Source: CALKXV01 sp965228905
GTDB lineage: Bacteria > Pseudomonadota > Alphaproteobacteria > Rhodobacterales > Rhodobacteraceae
Assembly (NCBI GenBank): GCA_965228905.1
Contig: CBDDII010000003.1
Location: 1,178,001-1,242,000 of the forward strand
Reading direction: 5' to 3'
Length of the DNA: 64,000 nt
Under the pieces are notes generated by a model that did no database searches, was not told the origin of the DNA, and saw only the letters and a list, made by a program, of their open reading frames with translations. The translations under genes and the position numbers were made by a program. Shown here piece after piece: positions 42,485 to 50,484 of the stretch. The stretch's first letter is position 1. Each line of letters starts with the position of its first letter.

Positions 42485-43135
42485 TCACGGCGTGATCACC
42501 GCCAACAGCACACCGGCATAGACCATGAGACTGGCGGTCAGCACGATCAGGTGCCAGATCGTGAAGTGAAACCGAAGACCGGACCACAGGTAGAATCCCA
42601 CGCCGACAAGATAGAACACCCCCGCCCAGGTCAGCAGCCAGATGCTGAGGCCGGGAAGGGTAAGGAAAATCTGTTCGGCAGCGATGCCCGCGAACAGCCC
42701 CAACCCGACATAGAGTGCCAGACCTACGGCGCGATACCGATAGGGGCAAAGCATCTTCAGGGCGATACCAAGCAAGGCGACGGCCCAGATCGCGGCGACA
42801 AGGTGGTTTCCCGTGCCCTGGATCAACGACAATGCGGTGAAGGTTCCCGCGATCTTCAGATAGATCGCCGCGTGGTCAAGCCGCTTAAGCAGCCACTCCC
42901 ATTCGGGATGGGGAAAGATGTTGTAAAGCGCGGAAAGCGTGATCATCAGGGCAAAGACAAGTCCATAGAGCGTGGCCCCTGTCACCGGTGCCGCACCCTG
43001 TCCGACGAAGACCGCCAGAACGATCAGGACGGGCACGGTGGCGATCACGGTGAGCGTGCCCACCAGATGCACCACGACGTCCGAGAGATACTCGGCGCGG
43101 CTGTACCCGACACGTCTTGCCAGATGTCGCATCAT
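42485..43135 (-). CDS. Hemolysin III family membrane protein (PAQR superfamily)
   Basis: 216 residues with seven predicted helices. Family landmarks are RAEYLSDVVVHLVGT at the N-terminus, SALYNIFPHPEWEWLLKRLDHAAIYL in the middle (shown here as two parts, SALYNIFPHPEW and KRLDHAAIYL) and HFTIWHLIVL at the end. The His of the usual ALYH zinc ligand is Asn here. Family members are membrane proteins of debated hydrolase function. Divergent from pgsA. The start at 43135 has AAAAGG upstream. Confidence 0.85.
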   Translation of the reverse strand: MMRHLARRVGYSRAEYLSDVVVHLVGTLTVIATVPVLIVLAVFVGQGAAPVTGATLYGLVFALMITLSALYNIFPHPEWEWLLKRLDHAAIYLKIAGTFTALSLIQGTGNHLVAAIWAVALLGIALKMLCPYRYRAVGLALYVGLGLFAGIAAEQIFLTLPGLSIWLLTWAGVFYLVGVGFYLWSGLRFHFTIWHLIVLTASLMVYAGVLLAVITP

Positions 43136-43254
43136 GTGCGCCTTTTGCCCGGGTTTTGTGTCTTCTGCATGACAGACCACAATGCGCGAACGATTGCCGT
43201 CGCCCGCCCGAGACAGCCCTTTTCATCAACTGGCCGGGACATTAAATCAGGACC

Positions 43255-43917
43255 ATGACGTGGAATATCCCGAATGTCCTGACGCTGTTGCGTCTATTGG
43301 CGGCGCCCGGCGTGGTGTTGATGTTCCTCTATTTCACGCGGCCCTGGGCCGATTGGTTCGCCCTTGTCCTGTTCGTCGGCGCGGCCATCACCGATTTCTT
43401 CGACGGCTATCTCGCTCGGCTCTGGAAGCAGGAATCAAAGTTCGGCGCGATGCTGGATCCGATTGCCGACAAGGCGATGGTTGTCATCGCGCTTCTGGTG
43501 ATTACCGGCTATGCGGGAATGGACCCTTACATCCTGCTGCCCGCCACCGTCATCATCTTTCGCGAGGTCTTTGTTTCGGGCTTGCGAGAGTTCCTGGGCG
43601 ATACCGCAGGCACGCTGAAGGTCACCAACCTTGCCAAGTGGAAGACCACGGCGCAGATGATCGCGATTGCGGTTCTCTTTGCCACAGGCATCTTCGGGCA
43701 CATGCTGCTGGACCGGACCACAGGCATGGATGCGGCCACGGTGGCCACCATCTTTGATGGCGGTGACGACCCGCTTGGTCTGCGCATGATCGACCAGGCC
43801 GCGCGGCTGACCTGGTGGCTGGGCGTTATCCTGTTATGGATCGCGGGCGCACTGACCCTGATCACTGGCGTGGACTACCTCAGGAAAGCCATGCCTCACC
43901 TGAAGGACGACCCATGA
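43255..43917 (+). CDS. pgsA: CDP-diacylglycerol--glycerol-3-phosphate 3-phosphatidyltransferase
   Basis: 220 residues with the CDP-alcohol phosphotransferase motif DG-x2-AR-x8-G-x3-D-x3-D, seen as DGYLARLWKQ followed by GAMLDPIADK at about residues 46-70. There are several membrane helices. It makes phosphatidylglycerophosphate, the first committed step to phosphatidylglycerol. The stop overlaps the moaD start (ATGA). The uvrC-pgsA-moaD-moaE order is common in Rhodobacterales. Confidence 0.94.
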   Translation: MTWNIPNVLTLLRLLAAPGVVLMFLYFTRPWADWFALVLFVGAAITDFFDGYLARLWKQESKFGAMLDPIADKAMVVIALLVITGYAGMDPYILLPATVIIFREVFVSGLREFLGDTAGTLKVTNLAKWKTTAQMIAIAVLFATGIFGHMLLDRTTGMDAATVATIFDGGDDPLGLRMIDQAARLTWWLGVILLWIAGALTLITGVDYLRKAMPHLKDDP

Positions 43918-44162
43918 TCGAGGTTCTGTATTTTGCATGGCTGCGTGAAAGGATCGGCGAGCGGTCGGAAAAGATCGAGACCGGCGCCGAAACCGTGGCG
44001 GAACTGGTCGAAGAGTTGAAAGCCCGCTCCGAAGCCCATGCGCTGGCCTTTTCGGACATGGCCTCGGTCCGTGTCGCCCTGGATCAGGAGTTGACGGAAT
44101 TGTCGGCCCCGCTGTCCGGCGTGCGCGAAGTGGCGTTCTTTCCGCCAATGACTGGCGGATGA
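43914..44162 (+). CDS. moaD: Molybdopterin synthase sulfur carrier subunit
   Basis: 82 residues with the ubiquitin-like fold and the essential C-terminal Gly-Gly (PPMTGG). MoaD carries the thiocarboxylate that MoaE uses to convert precursor Z (cPMP) to molybdopterin. It overlaps pgsA at its start and moaE at its end, each by 4 bases, so all three genes are translationally coupled. Family length is about 80 residues. Confidence 0.94.
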   Translation: MIEVLYFAWLRERIGERSEKIETGAETVAELVEELKARSEAHALAFSDMASVRVALDQELTELSAPLSGVREVAFFPPMTGG

Positions 44163-44611
44163 GCGTTCGCGTTCAATCCGACCCCTTCGACATGGGGGCC
44201 GAGGTCGCGGACTTCACGGCAAAGACGAATGGTGCTGGTGCAGTCGTCACCTTTTCGGGACTTGTGCGCGACGAAGGCGGCACGCTGAACTCCATGGAGA
44301 TCGAGCATTATCCCGGCATGACCGAAAAGGCACTGACCACAATCCGGGACGAGGCGCTGGACCGCTGGTCGCTGGAAGATGCCATGATCATCCATCGGCA
44401 TGGATCGTTGAAGCCCGGCGAACAGATCATGATGGTCGCCACTGCCGCGCGTCACAGGGCGGATGCCTTCGCCGCGGCGGAATTCCTGATGGATTACCTG
44501 AAATCCCGCGCGCCTTTCTGGAAAAAGGAAATCGGTGCCGAGGGTGCCGGTTGGGTCGCTGCAAAAGACGAAGACGAAGCGGCACTTGGGCGTTGGTCGT
44601 CGGACGATTGA
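44159..44611 (+). CDS. moaE: Molybdopterin synthase catalytic subunit
   Basis: 150 residues of the MoaE family. Segments are GAVVTFSGLVRDEG with the conserved Arg, LEIEHYPGM (here MEIEHYPGM), HRHGSLKPGE, and the catalytic Lys region APFWKKE near residue 120. It forms a heterotetramer with MoaD. The start overlaps moaD. The window also contains an XdhC/molybdopterin-binding pair 11 kb away but no molybdoenzyme. Confidence 0.95.
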   Translation: MSVRVQSDPFDMGAEVADFTAKTNGAGAVVTFSGLVRDEGGTLNSMEIEHYPGMTEKALTTIRDEALDRWSLEDAMIIHRHGSLKPGEQIMMVATAARHRADAFAAAEFLMDYLKSRAPFWKKEIGAEGAGWVAAKDEDEAALGRWSSDD

Positions 44612-44667
44612 GGCTCTCACCCCCACGCATCGTTCCCAAGCCTGCCTTGTCCGGCTAGAACGACCCG

Positions 44668-47052
44668 ATGGTTGACCGCCTTCCCATAGAAGACGCCTTG
44701 CCCGAACTGCTGGCCGCCTTGAAGCGCGAGCGGCAAGCAGTGCTTCAGGCCCCGCCGGGCGCGGGCAAGACGACGCGGGTGCCACTCGCCATGTTGAACG
44801 CGGGCATCGTGAAGGGGCGCATCCTGATGCTGGAACCGCGCAGGTTGGCCACACGGGCGGCGGCGATGCGGATGGCCGAGACACTTGGCGAAAGCCCGGG
44901 CGAGACGGTCGGATACCGGATGCGCGGCGATAGCAAGGTCGGCAAGCAAACCCGGATCGAGGTCGTCACCGAAGGCATCCTGACCCGGATGATCCAGTCT
45001 GATCCGGGCCTCTCTGGCGTCGGTGCGGTGATCTTCGACGAGTTCCACGAACGCTCCCTCAACGCCGATCTTGGGTTGGCTTTGGCGCTGGAATGTCGCG
45101 CAGCACTTCGCGAAGACCTCATGTTGATCGCGATGTCGGCGACGCTCGACGCCGAACCTGTCGCGTCACTGATGGGAAATGCGCCCGTCGTCACCTCCGA
45201 AGGCGTCAGCTACCCGGTCGAAACCCGCTGGCTGGACCGCCCGGCCAAGGGACGTTTCGAAGCCGAAATGCCGAACCTGATTGCCCAGGCGGCAAGAGAA
45301 ACCGAAGGCGGTATGCTGGCCTTTCTGCCCGGCGAGGGCGAGATTCGAAAGGTCATGGCCGCGCTGAGCCTTCCGGGGGTCGAAGTGCTGCCCCTTTACG
45401 GTGCCTTGCCCGTAAAGGATCAGAACCGCGCCCTTAAACCTGTTGCCGCGCGCAAGCTGGTCCTCGCCACTGCCATTGCCGAAACCTCGCTGACCATACC
45501 CGATATCAGGGTGGTGATCGACGGCGGCCGCGCCCGCCGGGCGCGGTTCGATCCGGGGTCCGGCATGTCGCGGCTTGTCACCGAACGTGTCACCCGCGCC
45601 GAGGCCGATCAGCGCCGGGGCCGGGCAGGGCGTGTCGCTGAAGGGGTGTGTTACCGCCTTTGGACAAAGGGTGAAGAGGGCGCACTTGCCCAATACCCGC
45701 CCGCCGAGATCGAAACGGCAGACCTGACCGGCCTGGCGCTGGAATTGGCCGAATGGGGGTCGCACGACCTGCCTTTCCTGACCCCGCCACCGGAAGGCCC
45801 CCTGACCGAGGCCCAAGCGCTCTTGACCGATCTCGGTGCATTGCGCGAGGGGCGGATCACCGACCACGGCAAGGCGCTGGCCCGCCTGCCGCTTCACCCG
45901 CGTCTGGGCCACATGCTGACCCGCGCGGGCAAGGCCGCTGCCACCCTTGCGGCTCTCCTCGCCGATCGTGACCCCCTGCGCGGGGCTGGGGCGGACCTGT
46001 CGCTGCGGCTTGAAGCCCTGGCCTCAGGCGACCGCAGTCCAGGCTTGCAGCGCATCCGAACGGAGGCGAAACGGCTGGCACGAAATGCCCCGGAGACCTG
46101 CATCAACGACCCCGCCGAACAGGCCGCTCTCGCCTATCCCGACCGGATCGCCCTGCGCCGCAAGGGCGACGAACCCCGTTGGCAGCTTTCGGGCGGCAAG
46201 GGCGTCAAGATGCGCCCCGGCGATGCGCTGGCAGGCCAACGACTGCTGGTGGTCACCGACACCGACGGCCACGCCACCGAAGCCGAAATCAGAAGTGCTA
46301 TTCCCATCTCAGAAAGTGCCTTGCGCTCTGTCTTCGAGACCCGGATCGAATGGATCAGAACCACCCGGTGGTCACGGCGCGATGGCCGGGTCAATGCACT
46401 TGAAGAAGAACGACTGGGCGCCATTGCCCTTGCCGCGCGTCGCTGGAAGGATGCCCCGCCCGACACGCTTGCCGCTGCAATGCTGGAAGGCGTGCGCCAA
46501 CTCGGACTGTTCCCCTCTGCCAAGGCCGACCGTCTTCGCGCCCGCGTCAGCCTCTTGCGCGACGCCGGCCACGATCTGCCCGACATGACGGACACCGCCC
46601 TGATGCAAACGCTGGACGACTGGCTCTTGCCTCACCTCACCACGACCCGCACTGCCGCCGAGTGGAAGGCCTTTGACATCCTGCCCGCACTCACCGCGAT
46701 GCTCGACTACCCGCAGACGCAGCTTCTCGACCGCGAAGCGCCAGGCCACTTTTCAACGCCGCTCGGGCGAAAAATCCCGATCGACTACGGCGCTTCCGAT
46801 CCCGAAATTTCGCTCAGGCTGCAGGAAATGTTCGGCACGACCCGGCATCCCACCGTGGCCGGTCGGCCGCTTCGTGTCACCCTTCTGTCGCCCGCAGGTC
46901 GGCCCTTGCAGACCACGATGGATATTCCGGGATTTTGGGCAACCTCCTATGCCGATGTGAGAAAGGACATGCGCGGACGTTATCCGAAACATCCCTGGCC
47001 CGAAGACCCGACCGAGGCCGACCCGACGCTTCGGGCGAAACGCCGGAACTGA
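44668..47052 (+). CDS. hrpB: ATP-dependent helicase HrpB
   Basis: 794 residues. Walker A PPGAGKTT (29-36), motif II DEFH (124-127), motif III SATL and the C-terminal helicase motif with DQRRGRAGR (here ADQRRGRAGRV) identify a DEAH-family helicase. The length and the HrpB C-terminal domain (about the last 130 residues) match E. coli HrpB. Its biological role is not well defined. It is 56 bases after moaE and is followed by a copy of a dispersed 25-bp repeat. Confidence 0.93.
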   Translation: MVDRLPIEDALPELLAALKRERQAVLQAPPGAGKTTRVPLAMLNAGIVKGRILMLEPRRLATRAAAMRMAETLGESPGETVGYRMRGDSKVGKQTRIEVVTEGILTRMIQSDPGLSGVGAVIFDEFHERSLNADLGLALALECRAALREDLMLIAMSATLDAEPVASLMGNAPVVTSEGVSYPVETRWLDRPAKGRFEAEMPNLIAQAARETEGGMLAFLPGEGEIRKVMAALSLPGVEVLPLYGALPVKDQNRALKPVAARKLVLATAIAETSLTIPDIRVVIDGGRARRARFDPGSGMSRLVTERVTRAEADQRRGRAGRVAEGVCYRLWTKGEEGALAQYPPAEIETADLTGLALELAEWGSHDLPFLTPPPEGPLTEAQALLTDLGALREGRITDHGKALARLPLHPRLGHMLTRAGKAAATLAALLADRDPLRGAGADLSLRLEALASGDRSPGLQRIRTEAKRLARNAPETCINDPAEQAALAYPDRIALRRKGDEPRWQLSGGKGVKMRPGDALAGQRLLVVTDTDGHATEAEIRSAIPISESALRSVFETRIEWIRTTRWSRRDGRVNALEEERLGAIALAARRWKDAPPDTLAAAMLEGVRQLGLFPSAKADRLRARVSLLRDAGHDLPDMTDTALMQTLDDWLLPHLTTTRTAAEWKAFDILPALTAMLDYPQTQLLDREAPGHFSTPLGRKIPIDYGASDPEISLRLQEMFGTTRHPTVAGRPLRVTLLSPAGRPLQTTMDIPGFWATSYADVRKDMRGRYPKHPWPEDPTEADPTLRAKRRN

Positions 47053-47062
47053 CTGCCAGGGC

Positions 47063-47087
47063 TTTCACCGCTTTCAAAATACGCAAA
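47063..47087 (-). repeat. Dispersed 25-bp intergenic repeat, copy 1
   Basis: Read on the minus strand this contains GCGTATTTTGAAAGCG followed by GTGAA, identical in core to copy 2 at 53110. It lies in the hrpB-meaB gap. Four such copies occur in the window, all intergenic. Confidence 0.7.
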
Positions 47088-47156
47088 AAATCCCCGGCAA
47101 GACACACTCGCCCGGTCTGGACACTTTCGCCCCCCCGCGCCATCTTCGCGGCGAAG

Positions 47157-48155
47157 ATGAGCGATGACATCCAATCCCTGGCCGAGGCGGTGACTTCCGG
47201 CGACAGACGCGCCCTGGCGCGGGCCATCACGCTGGTGGAAAGCGGGCGCGAGGATCACCGGGCGCGGGCGGAAATCCTGCTGGAAACGCTGGCGAAGAAC
47301 GAACGGCAGGCGCTTCGAATCGGCCTGTCTGGTACGCCGGGCGTCGGGAAATCGACGTTTGTCGAAGCACTTGGCTGTCTTCTGACAGGGCAGGGCCAGA
47401 AGGTGGCGGTTCTGGCGGTCGATCCGTCCTCCGCCCGATCCGGTGGTTCGATCCTGGGCGACAAGACCCGGATGGAACGGCTTTCGCGCGACAGGAACGC
47501 TTTCATTCGGCCCTCCCCCAGCCAGACGCATCTGGGCGGCGTGGCACGTCGCACACGCGACGCCGTGGCCCTTTGCGAAGCTGCAGGCTTCGACGTTGTG
47601 CTGATCGAGACCGTGGGCGTGGGGCAATCGGAAACCATCGTGGCCGAAATGTCGGATCTTTTCGTGCTTCTCCTTGCCCCGGGGGGTGGGGATGAATTGC
47701 AGGGCGTCAAGCGCGGGATCATGGAGATCGCCGACTTAATTCTGGTTAACAAGGCGGACGGCGACCTGAAATCAACGGCCATGCGCACGGTGGCCGATTA
47801 TGCCGGGGCGCTGAGGCTCTTGCGGAAACGCGAGGGCGACCCCGAGGCTTTCCCCAAGGCGATGGCGATTTCCAGTCTTGAGGAATCCGGACTGGACGCG
47901 GCCTGGGGCGAGATGACTGCCCTTGCCGAACACCGCAAATCCACGGGATTCTGGGATCAACGCCGTGCCGATCAGGCGCGTCACTGGTTCGAGGATGAGG
48001 TCCGTCAGGGTCTTTTGAAGCTGCTACAGAAGGATCGGCGCGCCGAAGCGGCCATGGCCGATCTGGGAGAGGCGGTGGCAGAAGGGCACCGCGCCCCGGG
48101 AGCGGCCGCGCGCGAGGTTCTTGGCCACTTGGCGACAGGGCAGAAAAGCGGCTAA
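47157..48155 (+). CDS. meaB: Methylmalonyl-CoA mutase-associated GTPase MeaB
   Basis: 332 residues. G-domain motifs are GTPGVGKS (59-66), the metal/switch segment DPSSARSGGSILGDKTRM, ETVGVGQSE (switch II) and NKAD. MeaB chaperones methylmalonyl-CoA mutase, gating B12 cofactor delivery and protecting against inactivation. The mutase gene is not in the window. The C-terminal dimerisation arm is present. No strong ribosome-binding site precedes the ATG. Confidence 0.92.
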   Translation: MSDDIQSLAEAVTSGDRRALARAITLVESGREDHRARAEILLETLAKNERQALRIGLSGTPGVGKSTFVEALGCLLTGQGQKVAVLAVDPSSARSGGSILGDKTRMERLSRDRNAFIRPSPSQTHLGGVARRTRDAVALCEAAGFDVVLIETVGVGQSETIVAEMSDLFVLLLAPGGGDELQGVKRGIMEIADLILVNKADGDLKSTAMRTVADYAGALRLLRKREGDPEAFPKAMAISSLEESGLDAAWGEMTALAEHRKSTGFWDQRRADQARHWFEDEVRQGLLKLLQKDRRAEAAMADLGEAVAEGHRAPGAAAREVLGHLATGQKSG

Positions 48156-48173
48156 AAACCCGGCCACAAAGGC

Positions 48174-48202
48174 TTGACGGGCCGCTTGCTTGCCCCTAAG
48201 AC
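48174..48202 (+). promoter_or_regulatory. Sigma-70 promoter of rpmB
   Basis: TTGACG (48174-48179) and TAAGAC (48197-48202) separated by 17 bp, about 90 bases before the rpmB start. A good housekeeping-promoter match just after the meaB stop. Confidence 0.7.
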
Positions 48203-48295
48203 CGCCAAACGGATTCTTGGGCAGGGCCGATGGCGCTGCCCGTTTGCATTGACGGAGGCGATCCGGCCTTCGAGATCGAACGAAAGGGTAGCCCC

Positions 48296-48580
48296 ATGTC
48301 GCGCCGCTGCGAACTGACCGGAAAAGGCCCGATGGTTGGCAACAATGTCAGCCACGCCAACAACAAGACCAAGCGTCGGTTTTTGCCGAACCTGACGGAA
48401 ACTGCTTTGATGTCAGAGACTTTGGGCCGGACGTTCCGCCTGAAGGTGTCGTCTTCGGCCCTGCGCACGGTGGATCACCGTGGTGGGCTGGACGCCTTTC
48501 TCTTGAAGGCCAAAGACGTCGATCTGAGCGCGAACGCGCTGAAGATCAAGAAGGACATCGTGAAGGCGCAAGCCGCCTGA
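48296..48580 (+). CDS. rpmB: 50S ribosomal protein L28
   Basis: 94 residues, beginning MSRRCELTGKGPMVGNNVSH, the standard L28 start with the Cys of a degenerate zinc knuckle. It is the usual alphaproteobacterial length (longer than the 78 residues of E. coli). It has its own sigma-70 promoter and intrinsic terminator and so is a single-gene unit. An upstream in-frame start would include the leader region and was not used. Confidence 0.96.
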   Translation: MSRRCELTGKGPMVGNNVSHANNKTKRRFLPNLTETALMSETLGRTFRLKVSSSALRTVDHRGGLDAFLLKAKDVDLSANALKIKKDIVKAQAA

Positions 48581-48606
48581 TCCACAGGCAGTCGCGATGA
48601 TGACGG

Positions 48607-48626
48607 CCCCGCTTCGGCGGGGTTTT
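48607..48626 (+). terminator. Intrinsic terminator of rpmB
   Basis: CCCCGC-TTCG-GCGGGG followed by TTTT: a GC-rich stem with a UUCG tetraloop and a U tract, 27 bases after the rpmB stop. Confidence 0.88.
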
Positions 48627-48642
48627 GTCGTTTGGCCGCCTG

Positions 48643-48939
48643 TTAACCCGACCGCACGTCCTGCCAGTCGGGATGCCGCCGGAACTGGGCGGCGGCGAAG
48701 GGGCAAAGAGGCAGGATTTTCAAACCCTTGGCACGGGCGTCCTGCACCGCGCGTTCAACCAGCGCAACACCGATATTGCCGCCGCGATAGGCTTCGGGCA
48801 CGCCGGTGTGGTCGATGATGATGAGGCTTTCGCCCGCTTTCGAATAGGTCAGCTCGGCCTCGGGCCCGTCGGGATCTGGGCGGGTGAAATAGCGGCCCTT
48901 GGAGCCGGTTTCCTGGTGTTCGATATGTAGATCTGACAT
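48643..48939 (-). CDS. Small GNAT-like N-acetyltransferase (YidJ type)
   Basis: 98 residues of the short GCN5-related family. It has LTYSKAGESLIIIDHTGVPE and the acetyl-CoA loop GGNIGVALVERAVQDAR, and ends with CPFAAAQFRRHPDW, as in YidJ/NATD1-like proteins. The start at 48939 gives the normal family length. Longer frames enter the repeat-rich intergenic region. Substrate unknown. It converges on the rpmB terminator. Confidence 0.85.
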   Translation of the reverse strand: MSDLHIEHQETGSKGRYFTRPDPDGPEAELTYSKAGESLIIIDHTGVPEAYRGGNIGVALVERAVQDARAKGLKILPLCPFAAAQFRRHPDWQDVRSG

Positions 48940-49051
48940 GCCCTGAATGTAGAAAACGACGCGGGTTTCGCAATGGGTGTTGCGCTGCCGACGGACCGTC
49001 TCTTGCCAAAAGTTAACGCCGCTATCCGGCAAAATGGGGCGAAATCCGAAC

Positions 49052-49106
49052 GTCGGTATCACGTCGGTATTACGTCGGTATTACGTCGGTATCGCGTCGG
49101 TGCGCG
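49052..49106. repeat. 11-bp tandem repeat, five copies
   Basis: GTCGGTATCAC, GTCGGTATTAC, GTCGGTATTAC, GTCGGTATCGC and GTCGGTGCGCG follow one another exactly. The period of 11 bp is close to one helical turn, so GTCGGTAT would be displayed on one face of the DNA. Confidence 0.85.
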
Positions 49107-49167
49107 GATCGGTGTGGAAAAGGGCGGCGATGAAAGGGCGCTTCGTCGTAAGAAGCCTGAACCGTTC

Positions 49168-49194
49168 GTTAAGGTTAACGGCGGTTAAGGTTAA
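49168..49194. repeat. Duplicated GTTAAGGTTAA element
   Basis: GTTAAGGTTAA occurs at 49168-49178 and 49184-49194, separated by CGGCG. TTAA/TTAACC half-sites of this kind resemble CtrA sites, though the spacing does not match the full TTAA-N7-TTAA consensus. Confidence 0.6.
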
Positions 49195-49308
49195 TGTCCT
49201 CTGAAAGGTTAGGGATAGGCGGCGTGCGGGAAGGGTTGGTTTGAGGGTAGAATGTTTTTGAGGGCGCCCCGATTTGGGGTGCCTTGATTTCCGATAGGAG
49301 GAAGACCC

Positions 49309-49728
49309 TTGCCCGGACGCGAAATGTTGATCGATGGCATGACGCAAGACGAATTGCTGAAACTGGATGACCTGGAAGGTTTTGTGCTTGCCGGTCGCCC
49401 GATCGTCTTTTCCGTCGGAGCTGCAGAAGTTCTTGCCGAGTTCACCAAGTCGGGGCAGGTTCTGTCGGTGGAAATCGCCGTTGTGGAACAAGGCGGCGAA
49501 GGCGTGTTGCCGGTGCTGATCGACACGATCGAGCGGGCGGCATTGGCGCGGGATTTCGCGGCAATCGAATGGACGGTTCTTGCGAGGAATTGCGCGACCC
49601 CGAATCCGAAGCTGATGCGCGTCCTGGAGAAGATCGGATTCGAGGTGCGGCGGCTCGATAGTGGCGCGGAATTCTACTGGCAGCGGCGTTCCATCAATGA
49701 TTCACTCCTGCGGCGCTCTGGTCGCTAG
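49309..49728 (+). CDS. GNAT-fold acetyltransferase-like protein
   Basis: 139 residues from a TTG start, supported by GGAGGA 7 bases upstream; the next ATG is five codons further in and too far from that site. The C-terminal half has a GNAT-like end (EWTVLARNCATPNPKLMRVLEKIGFEVR), where NPKLMRVLEKIGFE is the typical last-helix pattern. The acetyl-CoA loop is not well conserved, so activity is uncertain. It is probably expressed from the repeat-rich upstream region. Confidence 0.7.
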   Translation: MPGREMLIDGMTQDELLKLDDLEGFVLAGRPIVFSVGAAEVLAEFTKSGQVLSVEIAVVEQGGEGVLPVLIDTIERAALARDFAAIEWTVLARNCATPNPKLMRVLEKIGFEVRRLDSGAEFYWQRRSINDSLLRRSGR

Positions 49729-49785
49729 GCCTTCGTGTCATGAGCCTTTGGATCGGAGTTGCCAGTGTCCGGTTTGAGCCCAAGC

Positions 49786-50262
49786 TTACCTTTCTTGATA
49801 AATCCTCGAATAGTCCGAGAATTCAGTGTCCCGCAATCGCTCAGCGACGACCTGTTGCGCAACTTCATAATCCACGACGAAACAGCAGACCTCCATTGAG
49901 CCGCTCCCTATGCTGCCACCGTCACAATGACCTAAGCCAGTCCAGCCCAGTACTTCATTCATGTAATCCTCAAGCGAATGTCGTTTTTGTAGGTCGTCAG
50001 CATTGCCAAACCGGTCAACCGTGTACTCAATCAAAAGGACGTGCTGATCCTCAAAGTCGATTTCTTCATAACCTTTTGAAGTATATTCATTTTCAAGCTT
50101 CGATACTTGCGATTTTGCCGAAGTCAGCAAGCGACGCTTGAACACTGTGCTCTCGCCTTCCGTTCCGAGTTCTCCCCAATGAATAGTGTACGATCCGTCC
50201 CCATTGCCCCAGTACTCCCAATATTGCTTAGGATTTCCCTTCGGGTGATAGAGCTTTTTCAT
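49786..50262 (-). CDS. WGR-like domain protein, AT-rich (possibly acquired)
   Basis: 158 residues. The N-terminal half has a WGR-like pattern: tryptophan-rich KQYWEYWGNGDGSYTIHWGELGT with a basic FKRRLLTSAKSQVSKLENEY helix (segments YWEYWGNGDGSYTIHWGE and FKRRLL quoted separately). The C-terminal half contains VLGWTGLGHCDGGSIGSGSM and was not recognised. Base composition and codon use are clearly more AT-rich than the neighbours, suggesting horizontal acquisition. An ATG eight codons upstream (50286) is an alternative start. WGR domains bind DNA or nucleic-acid-related partners; function here unknown. Confidence 0.68.
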   Translation of the reverse strand: MKKLYHPKGNPKQYWEYWGNGDGSYTIHWGELGTEGESTVFKRRLLTSAKSQVSKLENEYTSKGYEEIDFEDQHVLLIEYTVDRFGNADDLQKRHSLEDYMNEVLGWTGLGHCDGGSIGSGSMEVCCFVVDYEVAQQVVAERLRDTEFSDYSRIYQER

Positions 50263-50484
50263 TTTGATATTCCAATTTCGAACCATCGTGCCAACAATCT
50301 ATTGGCTAGGACGGCGTTGTCGGAATAAGACCTAGCTGTCGTAAGTGTGTGCTGCAAGCGGACGGCAGCTTCGTCCGCATTCCAGACCTAGGTATGGCAG
50401 CACGTCCCAAACTGAGCGCGCAAAAATTGCCCAGGCTACATTGGTCGCCGTGCGGTGCCGTTGGACCTGCCTGCCCTGGTCCCG

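Larger units (their letters stand above)
48940..49308. other. Intergenic region with two short repeat clusters
   Basis: A 369-base gap between divergently placed GNAT-like genes. It holds five 11-bp tandem repeats (49052-49106) and a duplicated GTTAAGGTTAA element (49168-49194). No protein-coding potential was seen: open frames across it are built from the repeats. Confidence 0.6.

Noticed and set aside
49052..49106. CRISPR array
   Set aside because: Units are 11 bp and contiguous with no spacers; no cas genes nearby.
49740..50484. Genomic island or IS remnant around the AT-rich gene
   Set aside because: No inverted repeats, transposase fragments, tRNA junction or direct-repeat borders were seen; only composition differs.
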